A DNA stretch of 13,808 nucleotides from Clostridia bacterium (GCA_009930125.1 RZYZ01000033.1:1-13808); one strand, 5' to 3'; counted from the first letter of the stretch, positions 1 to 7,416 are shown. Numbers and translations: made by a program. Notes: a model not told the origin generated them from the letters alone.

Positions 1-1481
1 CCCATGCCGATGAAGATGTTGGCCATGGTCAGAATACTGTTTATGATGTAGCCTGCTTCAAGCATACCGAAGAGTTTTCCTAGAAGGAAGATCACGATAC
101 CCATGAATGCTGCTGATATCACAGGACCGAAGGCATTCTTTCCTAGCTTCACTTTATATCCCAGCACTTTCGTAATCAGATAATGATTGATGACGAAGGG
201 AATGAAGAAGTTGGCCACATTGGAGACCAGCGCGCCCATGATATTGATCTCGGGCATGCCCACCAGCACATAGTTTATGACAAGCCTTGCAAGAATTCCT
301 CCCAGCATGGTGAAGGTGCCCCAGTAGAACTTTCCGAGCCCCTGGAAAATCACCGTCTGAACCTGGATCATGCCCAGGAAGATGACGCTGATGGAACCGT
401 AGCGCAGAAGCTCCACACCGGTTTCATATTTCAGCACGTCATAGATGGGTCCGGCCAGCACCGTCATGCCCACAAAGGAAGGCACCGACACCAGAAAAAC
501 CATCTTCACCGCATAGTTGATCTTCTTTCTGATGGAGTCCTCATCGCCCACCGCCTTGGCAGCGGATACCCCCGGCAGAAGCACCGAAGCCAAGGCCACC
601 ACGATGGTGTTGGGCACGAACTGAAGGCTCTTGAACTTGGCCAGTTCACTGTAGGCCGTCTTTGCGGCAGCATACACAAGTCCCGCATCCAGCAGACGGT
701 TATTGATGATCAGAGAGTCGATGAATCCACCCAGATGAATGACACCAGCGTTGATGGTAATGGGGAAGGAGTAAGAGAGCAGCTTTCTCACAAGCTCTCT
801 GCCACTATGATGATAGGCATTTTCATCCTGGTCACTTCTCCTGATTTTGTGCAGCCTTGCTTTGTAGAATTCCCGCACCAGAAGAAGGACAGCGAATAAT
901 GCGCCCACACTGGTTCCAAGGGTTCCTCCAGCCACGCCATAGACCAGATCCACCCTCATGAGGAGATACGCTCCGCCCAGAGAGACCATCACATTGATGA
1001 GCTGCTCGAGGATTTTGGACAGGGCATTGGCCGACACAAATCTTCTGCCTAGGAAATATCCTCTATAGGAAGATAAAATCGCGGTGATCATCACCGTAGG
1101 CGCAAGAGCTCTTATGGCCAGGGTCGCCTCAGGCGTTTTCCAAGCCTGAGTGATGAAGGGAGCAAGCACAAACAGCAGCAGCCCCGCAAAAAGACCGCCT
1201 CCGATGAGGAGGCTTCTGGACAGGCGAAAAGCCCGCAGAGCATCTCTGGGATTGTTCTGCGCATAGAGCTCTGAAATGAGCTTCGAGATTCCTCTTTGTA
1301 TGCCTTCGTTGGTCAGGACATAGATCAGGGTAAAAGCGTCATAGGCCACAACATATATGCCGTGACCTACATCACCCAGTATTCTGATCAGAAGTGGCAC
1401 ATAGACCACAGACATGATTTTAACAAGGAGCTCCGCCATGGATAAATAGGCGAACCCCTTTCCTGTGGATTGCTGTTTCAT
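1..1481 (-). CDS. SpoVB/MurJ-like polysaccharide (lipid) flippase, 3' end missing
   Basis: The frame starts at ATG 1481 behind GGAGGA and stays open for about 493 codons to the left edge, so the C-terminus lies outside the window. The translation is a chain of hydrophobic segments typical of the MOP/MATE exporter superfamily, SpoVB/YtgP branch. It has an N-terminal GFAYLSMAELLVKI segment, then NEGIQRGISKLISE, an SSYRGYFLG segment followed by LSKILEQLINV (the SpoVB-type YRGYFQG...EQ pattern), and a mid-protein SYSFPITINAGVIHLGGFID repeat. Family members flip undecaprenyl-linked cell-wall or polysaccharide precursors across the membrane; Bacillus YtgP is a lipid II flippase and SpoVB acts in sporulation. 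Which role applies here cannot be decided. Relatives are about 510-540 aa, so only a few dozen residues are probably missing. The upstream pseudouridine synthase stops 12 nt before this start, indicating co-transcription. Confidence 0.88.
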   Translation of the reverse strand, partial: MKQQSTGKGFAYLSMAELLVKIMSVVYVPLLIRILGDVGHGIYVVAYDAFTLIYVLTNEGIQRGISKLISELYAQNNPRDALRAFRLSRSLLIGGGLFAGLLLFVLAPFITQAWKTPEATLAIRALAPTVMITAILSSYRGYFLGRRFVSANALSKILEQLINVMVSLGGAYLLMRVDLVYGVAGGTLGTSVGALFAVLLLVREFYKARLHKIRRSDQDENAYHHSGRELVRKLLSYSFPITINAGVIHLGGFIDSLIINNRLLDAGLVYAAAKTAYSELAKFKSLQFVPNTIVVALASVLLPGVSAAKAVGDEDSIRKKINYAVKMVFLVSVPSFVGMTVLAGPIYDVLKYETGVELLRYGSISVIFLGMIQVQTVIFQGLGKFYWGTFTMLGGILARLVINYVLVGMPEINIMGALVSNVANFFIPFVINHYLITKVLGYKVKLGKNAFGPVISAAFMGIVIFLLGKLFGMLEAGYIINSILTMANIFIGM

Positions 1482-1493
1482 AGTTTCCTCCGT

Positions 1494-2459
1494 CTACAGA
1501 TCGAACTTGAATAAATCACTCTTGATTTTCTTCAGAAGTGGAGGAAGCTTCTCCGCCACCACCTTGTTGCCCAGATATTCCAGTTTGCCGTCGGGATTCT
1601 TGAAGGTCACCTTATAGGCATAGAGGAACTGGAAGGTCAGATGATATTTGTTGATCAGGTAGTTGTTGATTTCCTTGTCTCCGTATTTCGGGTCGCCGAT
1701 GATTGGATTCCCTAGAGAAGCCAGATGAGCCCTTAACTGATGGCTTCTTCCTGTAAGAAGGTCCAGCTCCACCAGAGAGAACTGTCCTGTGCTCTCTTCC
1801 GTCTTCACGGTCATGGCGATCTCCTTCTTCCCCGGACCGGCCGCATCACTGACGCTGCTGACGTTGTCATCGGTTCTCTTCTCAATGTAGGCTCTGTACT
1901 CCCCATCCTTGATTCTGCCCTTGACGATGGCCAGATAGTTCTTTACGATTCTGCCGTCTCGGATCATCTCGTTTAAAGCCTTCAGCGCTTCATAGTTCTT
2001 CCCGTAGATGACGATGCCCGAGGTGTTTCGATCCAGTCTGTTCACAGGGGAAGGCGAGAAAGTCTTCTCTTCCTTCGGATCGAATTCCCCTTTTCTATAG
2101 AGATAGGTCAGCACCTGATCCGTCAGGGTCGGGTCGCTTCCCTCATTGTCCTTGTGCACAAGGATGCCAGGCCACTTTTCCACCATGAGGATGTTCTCGT
2201 CTTCGAAGGTCACCTTGAATTCCGGCTCCACATCATAGACCTTGGCCTTGGTTTTGGGCGCATCGGAATAGAGATACTTGATTTCAATCACATCTCCCTC
2301 TTCCAGAAACGTCTTTTCCTTTCCTTTGGTTCCGTTGATTCGGACATCGCCTTTTCTTATGGTCTTGAAGATGGCAGACAGCGGCACGTCCTTCAGATAT
2401 TTCCTCAGGAACTTGTCCAGTCTCTGACCAGCCTCGTTGGGTCCAATTTCTATTCTCAT
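1494..2459 (-). CDS. RluA-family 23S rRNA-type pseudouridine synthase
   Basis: A 321-aa protein starting at ATG 2459, with AGGAG eight bases upstream. Residues 1-65 form an S4-like RNA-binding domain (RLDKFLRKYL, then RKGDVRINGT). The catalytic domain follows, with the family motif NRLDRNTSG at 140-148, whose Asp143 is the expected catalytic aspartate, and the GRSHQLRAHL motif at 237-246 followed by GNPIIGDPKYGD. Such enzymes isomerise specific uridines in RNA, usually 23S rRNA, in the cytoplasm. The family is clear, but RluC-, RluD- and other subgroup assignments, and thus the target base, are not. The motif has Asn140 where RluC/RluD usually carry His; this variant is, to my knowledge, also seen in Firmicutes paralogues. 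The gene lies between a helicase (62 nt upstream) and the flippase (12 nt downstream). A possible own promoter is in the upstream gap. Confidence 0.9.
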   Translation of the reverse strand: MRIEIGPNEAGQRLDKFLRKYLKDVPLSAIFKTIRKGDVRINGTKGKEKTFLEEGDVIEIKYLYSDAPKTKAKVYDVEPEFKVTFEDENILMVEKWPGILVHKDNEGSDPTLTDQVLTYLYRKGEFDPKEEKTFSPSPVNRLDRNTSGIVIYGKNYEALKALNEMIRDGRIVKNYLAIVKGRIKDGEYRAYIEKRTDDNVSSVSDAAGPGKKEIAMTVKTEESTGQFSLVELDLLTGRSHQLRAHLASLGNPIIGDPKYGDKEINNYLINKYHLTFQFLYAYKVTFKNPDGKLEYLGNKVVAEKLPPLLKKIKSDLFKFDL

Positions 2460-2505
2460 ATTGTTCTCCTATTTCATTGCAGAATGCGCAAAAGTATCAT
2501 TAAAT

Positions 2506-2514
2506 TTTATATCA
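2506..2514 (-). promoter_or_regulatory. Candidate extended -10 promoter for the pseudouridine synthase
   Basis: On the minus strand the helicase/synthase gap reads TGATATAAA, an extended -10 (TGn plus TATAAA), about 45 nt before the start codon. The matching -35 position (TTTCGT) is weak. No terminator hairpin is visible in the gap, so read-through from the helicase is also possible. Confidence 0.35.
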
Positions 2515-2521
2515 CCCTATA

Positions 2522-4252
2522 TTATAGTACGAAACGGCTTCTTTTTCTCTCTTTTCCGTGAATAAATCTGGGGCTATAGATATGAAGCTCTTCTTTAGCC
2601 CGGGTGATGGCCACATAGAAGATCCTTCTTTCCTCTTCCAGATTTTCCAGAGATGCGCCGTGGGGCATGTACCCTTCCACCGCATTGATGACGAAGACCT
2701 TGTCAAACTCCAGCCCCTTGACCCCATGCACTGTAGACAGGGAGACTTTCGCTTCCGTGACTTCCGCCTCTTTGGTGGAAGCGGTGAGAAGGTCCAGGGG
2801 ATTGTCATAGTAGGCCGCCACTTCCTTCATTTCATCCAGCTCCTCGAAAAGCTCCTCCTCGTCTCTGCCCGTGCGCTCGGCATAGGTTCTCAGATACTCC
2901 TCATATCCCAGAACCTTCTCGATGTATTCCACCACACGCTCCGTGGTCATTTTCCGGATTCCGGAAAGGTCTCTTAGAAATTCCCGGTTCTTGATCAGGG
3001 AGTAGTTGTTCTTTGCCGGGTCCAGAAGAATCTTCTCGATGTCCTCCCCCAGTCCGATTCTTCTCAGATCCGCTTTGGCCTGATACCGGTAGGGTTTGTT
3101 TACGATTCTCAGGAAAGCCTCCCGATCGTCCTGATAAGCTGCTCTCAGATAATCCAGGATATCCCTGGCGATGAATCCCTTGAAGAAGTTGTAGTTGTCT
3201 CTGGAATGAAAGGCGATCTTCTCTTTGCGCAGAAACTCCTTCACCCGCATGCCTTCTCTGTTGGTTCTGTAGAGAATGGCATAGCTTCCGAAGGCGTCTT
3301 TTCTGATTTCATTGGCGATATCCAGCAGCATCAGTTCCTGGTTTTCAGGAAAGATCTTCGTGATCTTTCTCTTTTCCTTCCGGCTGGCAAGAAGCTCCTT
3401 CTTGTTCCGCAGGGCGTTCAGCTGAATCACTTCCCCCGCATAGTTCACGATGTTCTCGGTGCTTCTGTAGTTGTATTTCAGGTACAGCTTCTTCCCCTGG
3501 AACATCTTCTCGAAATCGATCATCCCGGTGGGGTCTGATCCCCTGAAGGCATAGATGCACTGATCCTCATCGCCCACGCAGAAGAGCCGCTGCTCCTTTG
3601 AGATCTTCTGGATGATCTTCAGCTGGATAGGGTCCAGATCCTGAAACTCATCGATGAGGATATGACTGTGGGCCTTTCTGAACGCAGATAGAAATGCCTC
3701 GTCTTCGAACTGCCTGAGCACCTCGATCTGGAGATCGTCAAAATCAAGAAGCCCCCGCTTCTTCCGCTCCGTCTCATAGATATCAAAAGCCTTCTCGAAG
3801 AGATCATCCTTATGGGTCAGCACCAGGTCCGTCTCCTTCAGATAGGTCTTCACCTTGTATTTTGAAATATCTCTCAGTATGGACTCCACGTCATCAGGGT
3901 CCAGCTTCAGTTCCTTCTGGAGCCTGCTGCGGATGAGAAATTCGTCCTTCCCGTAGATCATGCTGATGGCTCCTCTTTTCACCCGTAGAATCCGGTAGCA
4001 GAGTCCATGGATGGTGCCGAAGAAGGGTCTTATGCTGCCCTTTCCCTGAAATCGCTCCTCCATCTCCACGGCGGAAGCCTTGGAAAAAGTCAGCACAACG
4101 ATTTTCTTCGGAGAAACGCCTTCCTCTATGATATGCTGGAGTCTTCGAAGCATCACCGTGGTCTTGCCAGACCCCGGTGGCGCCACCACCAGAACCTTAT
4201 TCTCTTTTGTCAGATATGCATCCTGCTGATACTTGTCCAGTTCCAAAATCAT
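2522..4252 (-). CDS. Compact UvrD/PcrA-like superfamily 1 DNA helicase
   Basis: A 576-aa protein starting at ATG 4252 behind GGAGG. All SF1A helicase motifs are present in order: Q-motif region (LDKYQQDAYL, 5-14), Walker A APPGSGKTT (24-32), motif Ia LTFSKASAVEM (54-64), GTIHGLC (79-85), Walker B LIDEFQD (199-205), motif III VGDEDQCIYAFRG (226-238), motif IV NYRSTENI (261-268), motif V TVHGVKGLEF (507-516) and motif VI around 542-553 (RIFYVAITRAKE). It should be an ATP-driven 3'-5' DNA translocase or helicase acting in repair, replication restart or recombination. It is much shorter than PcrA/UvrD (about 720 aa): the chain ends about 23 residues after motif VI, so it lacks the long C-terminal tail that in PcrA contacts RNA polymerase. 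It is therefore probably an accessory UvrD-like helicase and not the housekeeping PcrA. No nuclease domain is visible. Confidence 0.92.
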   Translation of the reverse strand: MILELDKYQQDAYLTKENKVLVVAPPGSGKTTVMLRRLQHIIEEGVSPKKIVVLTFSKASAVEMEERFQGKGSIRPFFGTIHGLCYRILRVKRGAISMIYGKDEFLIRSRLQKELKLDPDDVESILRDISKYKVKTYLKETDLVLTHKDDLFEKAFDIYETERKKRGLLDFDDLQIEVLRQFEDEAFLSAFRKAHSHILIDEFQDLDPIQLKIIQKISKEQRLFCVGDEDQCIYAFRGSDPTGMIDFEKMFQGKKLYLKYNYRSTENIVNYAGEVIQLNALRNKKELLASRKEKRKITKIFPENQELMLLDIANEIRKDAFGSYAILYRTNREGMRVKEFLRKEKIAFHSRDNYNFFKGFIARDILDYLRAAYQDDREAFLRIVNKPYRYQAKADLRRIGLGEDIEKILLDPAKNNYSLIKNREFLRDLSGIRKMTTERVVEYIEKVLGYEEYLRTYAERTGRDEEELFEELDEMKEVAAYYDNPLDLLTASTKEAEVTEAKVSLSTVHGVKGLEFDKVFVINAVEGYMPHGASLENLEEERRIFYVAITRAKEELHIYSPRFIHGKERKRSRFVL

Positions 4253-4285
4253 CTTCCTCCAGTCTCTTTTCTTTCGTAAGTCTCT

Positions 4286-4314
4286 ATTCTACCCTATTTC
4301 ACATCCTTAGGAAA
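4286..4314 (-). promoter_or_regulatory. Weak candidate promoter for the helicase
   Basis: The minus strand carries TAGAAT (4291-4286) about 34 nt before the helicase start, with TTTCCT 17 nt further upstream as a poor -35. There is no extended -10. Offered only because the terminator at 4373-4399 implies that the helicase needs its own promoter. Confidence 0.25.
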
Positions 4315-4342
4315 GAACACTTCCTCTTATATTGTGCAAACG

Positions 4343-4364
4343 CCAGACATCCTCATACGTCTGG
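4343..4364. repeat. Small inverted repeat between terminator and helicase promoter
   Basis: CCAGAC at 4343-4348 pairs with GTCTGG at 4359-4364 around a 10-nt loop. It lies between the upstream terminator and the helicase start. It could be part of a composite terminator or a protein site; nothing else supports a function. Confidence 0.3.
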
Positions 4365-4372
4365 AGACAATG

Positions 4373-4399
4373 AAAAGAGGCTTTGCAGCCTCCCCTTTT
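4373..4399 (-). terminator. Rho-independent terminator after the small membrane protein pair
   Basis: Read on the minus strand, a stem GAGGCT/AGCCTC closed by a GCAA tetraloop is followed by TTTT. The flanking A-run and T-run extend the pairing. It lies 15 nt after the stop of the 66-aa membrane gene and separates that pair from the helicase. Confidence 0.65.
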
Positions 4400-4413
4400 G
4401 TTTGCATCCGTTT

Positions 4414-4614
4414 CTACATGAAATTCGGTGAAGTGATTCCGGCAAGAATCACCAGAAGCGACACCGCCGCCAGAAGCACCATGCCACCGGATTCCTTCTT
4501 CTCCAGAATCAGCGACGACAGTGCGGAGTAGAGTCCAAAGACCAGAAAAAACGGCCAGATGAACCAGGTCCAGTAGTAGAAAATGCCAAGTCCGTTCATG
4601 AGCTGTAGCAGCAA
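4414..4614 (-). CDS. Small membrane protein of unknown function (TTG start)
   Basis: A 66-aa protein with two predicted membrane segments, about residues 12-34 (aromatic-rich, FYYWTWFIWPFFLVFGLY) and 44-62 (GGMVLLAAVSLLVILAGIT), joined by a short charged loop LEKKESGG. It has no recognisable domain, and I do not recognise the family. The TTG at 4614 is chosen because the purine-rich GAGGGGGGAT sits about 5 nt upstream of it. The next in-frame ATG (4599) would be about 20 nt from that Shine-Dalgarno and would trim only five residues. It begins 30 nt after the stop of the 78-aa membrane gene and is followed by a terminator hairpin, so the two form a bicistronic unit. It could be a two-component membrane assembly or two independent small proteins; the sequence does not tell. 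Confidence 0.6.
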   Translation of the reverse strand: MLLQLMNGLGIFYYWTWFIWPFFLVFGLYSALSSLILEKKESGGMVLLAAVSLLVILAGITSPNFM

Positions 4615-4644
4615 GAAAATCCCCCCTCTTCCAATCTGTCGCTG

Positions 4645-4881
4645 TTATCTGTAGATGCTGCTGAGCATGGTGATGACGCCGAGTATGAATATTGGGATCC
4701 CCCAGGCCCCCTTCTCCGATTTCATGGAAAAGAACCCCAGAAACACCGCCAGAGCCCCCAGGGCCACAGGCTGCCAGAACCAGCCAGCAATGGCGGATAA
4801 AAAACCGCCGATCAGCATGTACTGCGCCGTATTGTTTCTGAATTTCATGGGCTCTTTCCGATCGTCCAGTCTGAAAAACAT
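4645..4881 (-). CDS. Small membrane protein of unknown function
   Basis: A 78-aa protein starting at ATG 4881 behind a strong AAAGGAGG site. After a charged N-terminus (MFFRLDDRKEPMKFRNN) come tightly packed hydrophobic segments at about 20-34 and 36-52 (QPVALGALAVFLGFFSM), then GAWGIPIFILGVITMLSSIYR at the C-terminus, suggesting three short membrane passes. The charged, cytoplasm-like N-terminus lacks a signal peptide cleavage site. I do not recognise the family; it resembles the many short uncharacterised integral membrane proteins of Firmicutes. It is the first gene of a two-gene unit with the 66-aa membrane protein 30 nt downstream. An extended -10 element lies about 46 nt upstream, and the PAP2 phosphatase diverges on the other side. 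Confidence 0.7.
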   Translation of the reverse strand: MFFRLDDRKEPMKFRNNTAQYMLIGGFLSAIAGWFWQPVALGALAVFLGFFSMKSEKGAWGIPIFILGVITMLSSIYR

Positions 4882-4926
4882 GGTCTATTCCTCCTTTAAG
4901 GATACATTTCAGTTTCAATTATCCTT

Positions 4927-4935
4927 ATTCTAACA
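4927..4935 (-). promoter_or_regulatory. Extended -10 promoter for the small membrane protein pair
   Basis: The minus strand reads TGTTAGAAT, an extended -10 with one mismatch in the hexamer, about 46 nt before the start codon. No good -35 is visible. It faces away from the PAP2 promoter in a 224-bp divergent gap. An 8-bp palindrome, ACCATGGT, lies between them at 4972-4979. Confidence 0.5.
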
Positions 4936-5029
4936 GAAATCCGCCTCCGTTTCCTTAAATGATCTCCTTTTACCATGGTGAATCACAGAGAATACCTTCT
5001 TTCTCCCTATCCGAAAATCCCTTCATTTC

Positions 5030-5038
5030 TGTTATAAT
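5030..5038 (+). promoter_or_regulatory. Extended -10 promoter of the PAP2 phosphatase gene
   Basis: A perfect extended -10, TGTTATAAT, lies 68 nt before the ATG. No convincing -35 is visible at 16-18 nt upstream, which fits an extended -10 type promoter. Transcription should begin near 5045, just at the foot of the leader hairpin. Confidence 0.7.
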
Positions 5039-5044
5039 GAGGAG

Positions 5045-5080
5045 AAAGCAGCCTGTCTAAAAGCATCGGCAGGCCGCTGT
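5045..5080 (+). promoter_or_regulatory. Stem-loop in the 5' leader of the PAP2 gene
   Basis: AGCAGCCTG (5047-5055) pairs with CAGGCCGCT (5070-5078) with one A-C mismatch and a 14-nt loop. It sits at the very 5' end of the predicted transcript and leaves the AAAGGAG Shine-Dalgarno (about 5089-5095) free. It may stabilise the mRNA or bind a regulator; no known riboswitch consensus is recognised. Confidence 0.45.
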
Positions 5081-5105
5081 AAGCAATGAAAGGAGTGAAT
5101 TCGAC

Positions 5106-5834
5106 ATGAACAAAGACAGGGTGAGAAAAGTCGCCATCACCTTTTTACTGCTTTTTCTGGGTTTCGGAATCATCTATGCTTCTCTGGCGCTTTTTTCGGA
5201 AATATCGGAAAGTGTGGTCAACGAAAATATCCGGGTCATCGATGATGCCGTTGTGCATTTTCTCATGTATTTTTCTTCCCCGTTCCTTCAGGATGCACTG
5301 ACGCTCCTCACAGAAATGGGGTCCGTCTGGTTCACGGCCGTGTTGAGCAGCTTGATTCTCCTCTATCTCTGGTTCAGAGGAAAAGATAAATGGACGATGC
5401 TTTTCTATGCCATCGCCATGGGCGGAGGCGGACTGCTCATACTGCTACTGAAGGAATTTTTCAGAATCGAGCGGCCTTCCATCAATGAAGCCATTGATGC
5501 GGTGGGCTACAGCTTCCCCAGTGGACATGCCATGGGTTCCATGATTCTCTATGGATTCATTGCCTATCTTGTGGTGAGAAGTGCCCTGAAGAAGAAAACC
5601 AAGCTCATCTTCTCTGCAGCACTGCTTCTTCTCGCCTCGCTGGTTGCGGTTTCCAGAGTCTATCTCAGTGCCCATTACCCCAGTGATGTGGTAGCCGGTC
5701 AGGCTGGAGGCCTTGCATGGCTTCTCATCTGCATCATTCTTCTGGAAGGAATCCAGTGGAAAAACCGCAACGGCTTCATGCCCGTAAAAGGGTTCAGAAG
5801 ACTTCTGGATCGCCTGTCAGGTCTCTTCAGCTGA
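5106..5834 (+). CDS. PAP2-family membrane phosphatase
   Basis: A 242-aa integral membrane protein starting at ATG 5106, with AAAGGAG about 10 nt upstream. It carries the full acid-phosphatase signature: K116-x6-RP (KEFFRIERP, 116-124), PSGH (138-141) and SR-x5-H-x3-D (S183, R184, H190, D194 in SRVYLSAHYPSD). His141, His190 and Arg184 are expected to bind and process the phosphate. Hydrophobic segments at about 9-30, 70-90, 99-115, 143-160, 166-185 and 197-215 fit the six-helix PAP2 topology. Members dephosphorylate undecaprenyl pyrophosphate (BacA-independent recycling of the wall lipid carrier), phosphatidic acid or phosphatidylglycerol phosphate. The substrate cannot be fixed here, although a Bcrc/PgpB-like role is usual for this layout in Firmicutes. 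It appears monocistronic, with its own promoter and a downstream hairpin. Confidence 0.9.
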   Translation: MNKDRVRKVAITFLLLFLGFGIIYASLALFSEISESVVNENIRVIDDAVVHFLMYFSSPFLQDALTLLTEMGSVWFTAVLSSLILLYLWFRGKDKWTMLFYAIAMGGGGLLILLLKEFFRIERPSINEAIDAVGYSFPSGHAMGSMILYGFIAYLVVRSALKKKTKLIFSAALLLLASLVAVSRVYLSAHYPSDVVAGQAGGLAWLLICIILLEGIQWKNRNGFMPVKGFRRLLDRLSGLFS

Positions 5835-5838
5835 TCCC

Positions 5839-5860
5839 CTTCAGCGTGAAAGCTGAAGTT
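5839..5860 (+). terminator. Hairpin terminator after the PAP2 gene
   Basis: CTTCAGC (5839-5845) and GCTGAAG (5852-5858) form a 7-bp stem with a 6-nt loop, 4 nt after the stop codon. The following TTCTAT is only a weak U-tract, so termination may be partial. Confidence 0.5.
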
Positions 5861-5882
5861 CTATAGAAAAACTCTTGTAATT

Positions 5883-5891
5883 TGGTATAAT
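5883..5891 (+). promoter_or_regulatory. Extended -10 promoter of nicotinate phosphoribosyltransferase
   Basis: TGGTATAAT is a perfect extended -10 element 44 nt before the chosen ATG, with no clear -35. It overlaps an in-frame upstream ATG at 5890, which therefore cannot be the true start of the transcript's gene. Confidence 0.7.
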
Positions 5892-5934
5892 GGTACAAAG
5901 CAGACAACCAAATAATTTTAGGAACGGTGATAAT

Positions 5935-7416
5935 ATGGAACGCGTGATTGACGTAAGGAATGGTAGAAATCTCACGATGCTCTCAGATTTCTATGAACTT
6001 ACCATGGGCAATGGTTATTTCGAGAATGGAGTGGACGAGACCATCGCCTATTTTGATATGTACTTCAGAAAGATTCCCGATGAAGGCGGTTTTGCAGTGA
6101 TGGCTGGTGTGGACCAGCTCATAGAGTATCTGGAGAATCTCACCTTCACCAAGGAAGACATTGATTTTCTTAGAAGCAAGAACACCTTCAGCGAAGGCTT
6201 TCTCAGCTATCTGGAAAACTTCAAGTTCGAATGTGATGTCTGGGCAGTGCCTGAAGGCACCCCGGTGTTTCCCAATGAGCCTCTTGTGACCGTAAGAGGG
6301 CCCATCATCCAGGCGCAGTTTGTGGAGACCATGGTCCTTCTGACCGTGAACCATCAGACCCTGATCGCCACCAAGGCCAACAGAATCGTACGAGCCGCTG
6401 CAGGACGAGACGTTCTGGAATTCGGTTCCAGAAGAGCTCAAGGCTACGATGGAGCCATCTACGGAACCCGAGCAGCCATCGTCGGTGGCGCAACCTCCTC
6501 CTCCAACACCCTGGCGGAAATCATGTTCAATGTGCCCGCCGTGGGCACCATGGCGCACAGCTGGGTGCAGCTTTTCGATTCAGAATATGAAGCCTTCAGA
6601 AAATGGGCGGAAATCTATCCGGATAAATGCTCCCTGCTGGTGGATACCTATAACGTGCTGAAATCCGGTATCCCGAATGCCATCAAGGTCTTCAACGAAT
6701 ATGTGCTGCCCACGGGAAATCGGCCTAAGTCCATCCGAATCGATTCCGGTGACATCACCTATCTCACCAAGCAGTCCAGAAGAATGCTGGATGAAGCAGG
6801 CTTTGAAGATGTGAAGATCATCGTGTCCAACTCTCTGGATGAATACATCATCCGAGATGTACTGGCACAGGGTGCACCCATCGATGTCTTCGGTGTGGGC
6901 GAGCGGCTCATCACTGCAAGAAGCGAACCGGTCTTCGGTGGCGTGTACAAACTGGTGGCTGTGGAAAGAGACGGAAAGATCACCCCGAAGATCAAGGTCA
7001 GTGAAAATCAGGAGAAAATCACAACGCCGCACTTCAAGAAGATCTACAGAGTCTTCTCCAACAAGTCCGGTCTGGCAGTGGCCGATCTTCTCTGCGAGCA
7101 TGATGAAGTCATCGATGAAAGCCAGCCGCTGACCATCTTTGACCCCACCTATACCTGGAAGAGAAGAACCTTCAAGGAATACACTTTAAGAGAACTGCAG
7201 GAAAGAATCTTCGAAAAAGGCGCACTGGTCTATAAGAGCCCAACGGTTCTTGAAATCAGAGCCTATTCAAAGAAGGAAATCGAGAATCTCTGGCCTGAAG
7301 CCCTAAGACTGGAATATCCCCACAGATACTATGTGGATCTCTCTCAGAAGCTTTGGGACACAAGGCAGAACCTGCTTATCGAACAGTCTCAGATGTACGC
7401 AGAAGACAAATACTAG
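5935..7416 (+). CDS. pncB: Nicotinate phosphoribosyltransferase
   Basis: A 493-aa protein. It should join nicotinate to PRPP, with ATP hydrolysis, to make nicotinate mononucleotide in the Preiss-Handler NAD salvage pathway in the cytoplasm. Diagnostic segments are LTMLSDFYELTMGNGYF (13-29), DMYFRKIPDEGGFAVMAG (41-58), EFGSRRAQGYDGA (162-174), the GTMAHSW segment with His208 as the likely phosphorylated histidine, LLVDTYN (234-240), and RIDSGD (268-273) in the phosphoribosyl-binding face. Length agrees with the roughly 490-aa Firmicutes form (YueK-like). The ATG at 5935 is preferred: the in-frame ATG at 5890 overlaps the -10 box, whereas 5935 is preceded by an AGGAACGGTGAT sequence complementary to the 16S tail. 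The gene has its own extended -10 promoter and a perfect 11-bp-stem terminator, so it is likely monocistronic. Confidence 0.95.
   Translation: MERVIDVRNGRNLTMLSDFYELTMGNGYFENGVDETIAYFDMYFRKIPDEGGFAVMAGVDQLIEYLENLTFTKEDIDFLRSKNTFSEGFLSYLENFKFECDVWAVPEGTPVFPNEPLVTVRGPIIQAQFVETMVLLTVNHQTLIATKANRIVRAAAGRDVLEFGSRRAQGYDGAIYGTRAAIVGGATSSSNTLAEIMFNVPAVGTMAHSWVQLFDSEYEAFRKWAEIYPDKCSLLVDTYNVLKSGIPNAIKVFNEYVLPTGNRPKSIRIDSGDITYLTKQSRRMLDEAGFEDVKIIVSNSLDEYIIRDVLAQGAPIDVFGVGERLITARSEPVFGGVYKLVAVERDGKITPKIKVSENQEKITTPHFKKIYRVFSNKSGLAVADLLCEHDEVIDESQPLTIFDPTYTWKRRTFKEYTLRELQERIFEKGALVYKSPTVLEIRAYSKKEIENLWPEALRLEYPHRYYVDLSQKLWDTRQNLLIEQSQMYAEDKY

Noticed and set aside
183..899. Plus-strand open frame of 238 codons
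   Set aside because: It is antisense to the flippase gene, has a His/Asp/Gln-rich low-complexity translation typical of a reverse-strand shadow, and no RBS. The minus-strand frame gives a clear SpoVB-type protein.
4307..4918. 203-codon minus-strand frame overlapping the two small membrane genes
   Set aside because: It is Arg/His/Gly-rich with no domain pattern, and both strong Shine-Dalgarno sites match the starts of the two small hydrophobic frames instead.
4972..4979. ACCATGGT palindrome in the divergent gap before the PAP2 gene
   Set aside because: An 8-bp palindrome alone is expected by chance in this length; the wider arms match imperfectly and no regulator is nearby.
5890..5934. Upstream ATG for nicotinate phosphoribosyltransferase
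   Set aside because: It overlaps the TATAAT box of the gene's own promoter and has no RBS; conserved sequence begins after the ATG at 5935.
5983..7101. Long antisense frames within the nicotinate phosphoribosyltransferase gene
   Set aside because: They are compositional shadows of a well-conserved enzyme on the plus strand, with no RBS or recognisable domain.
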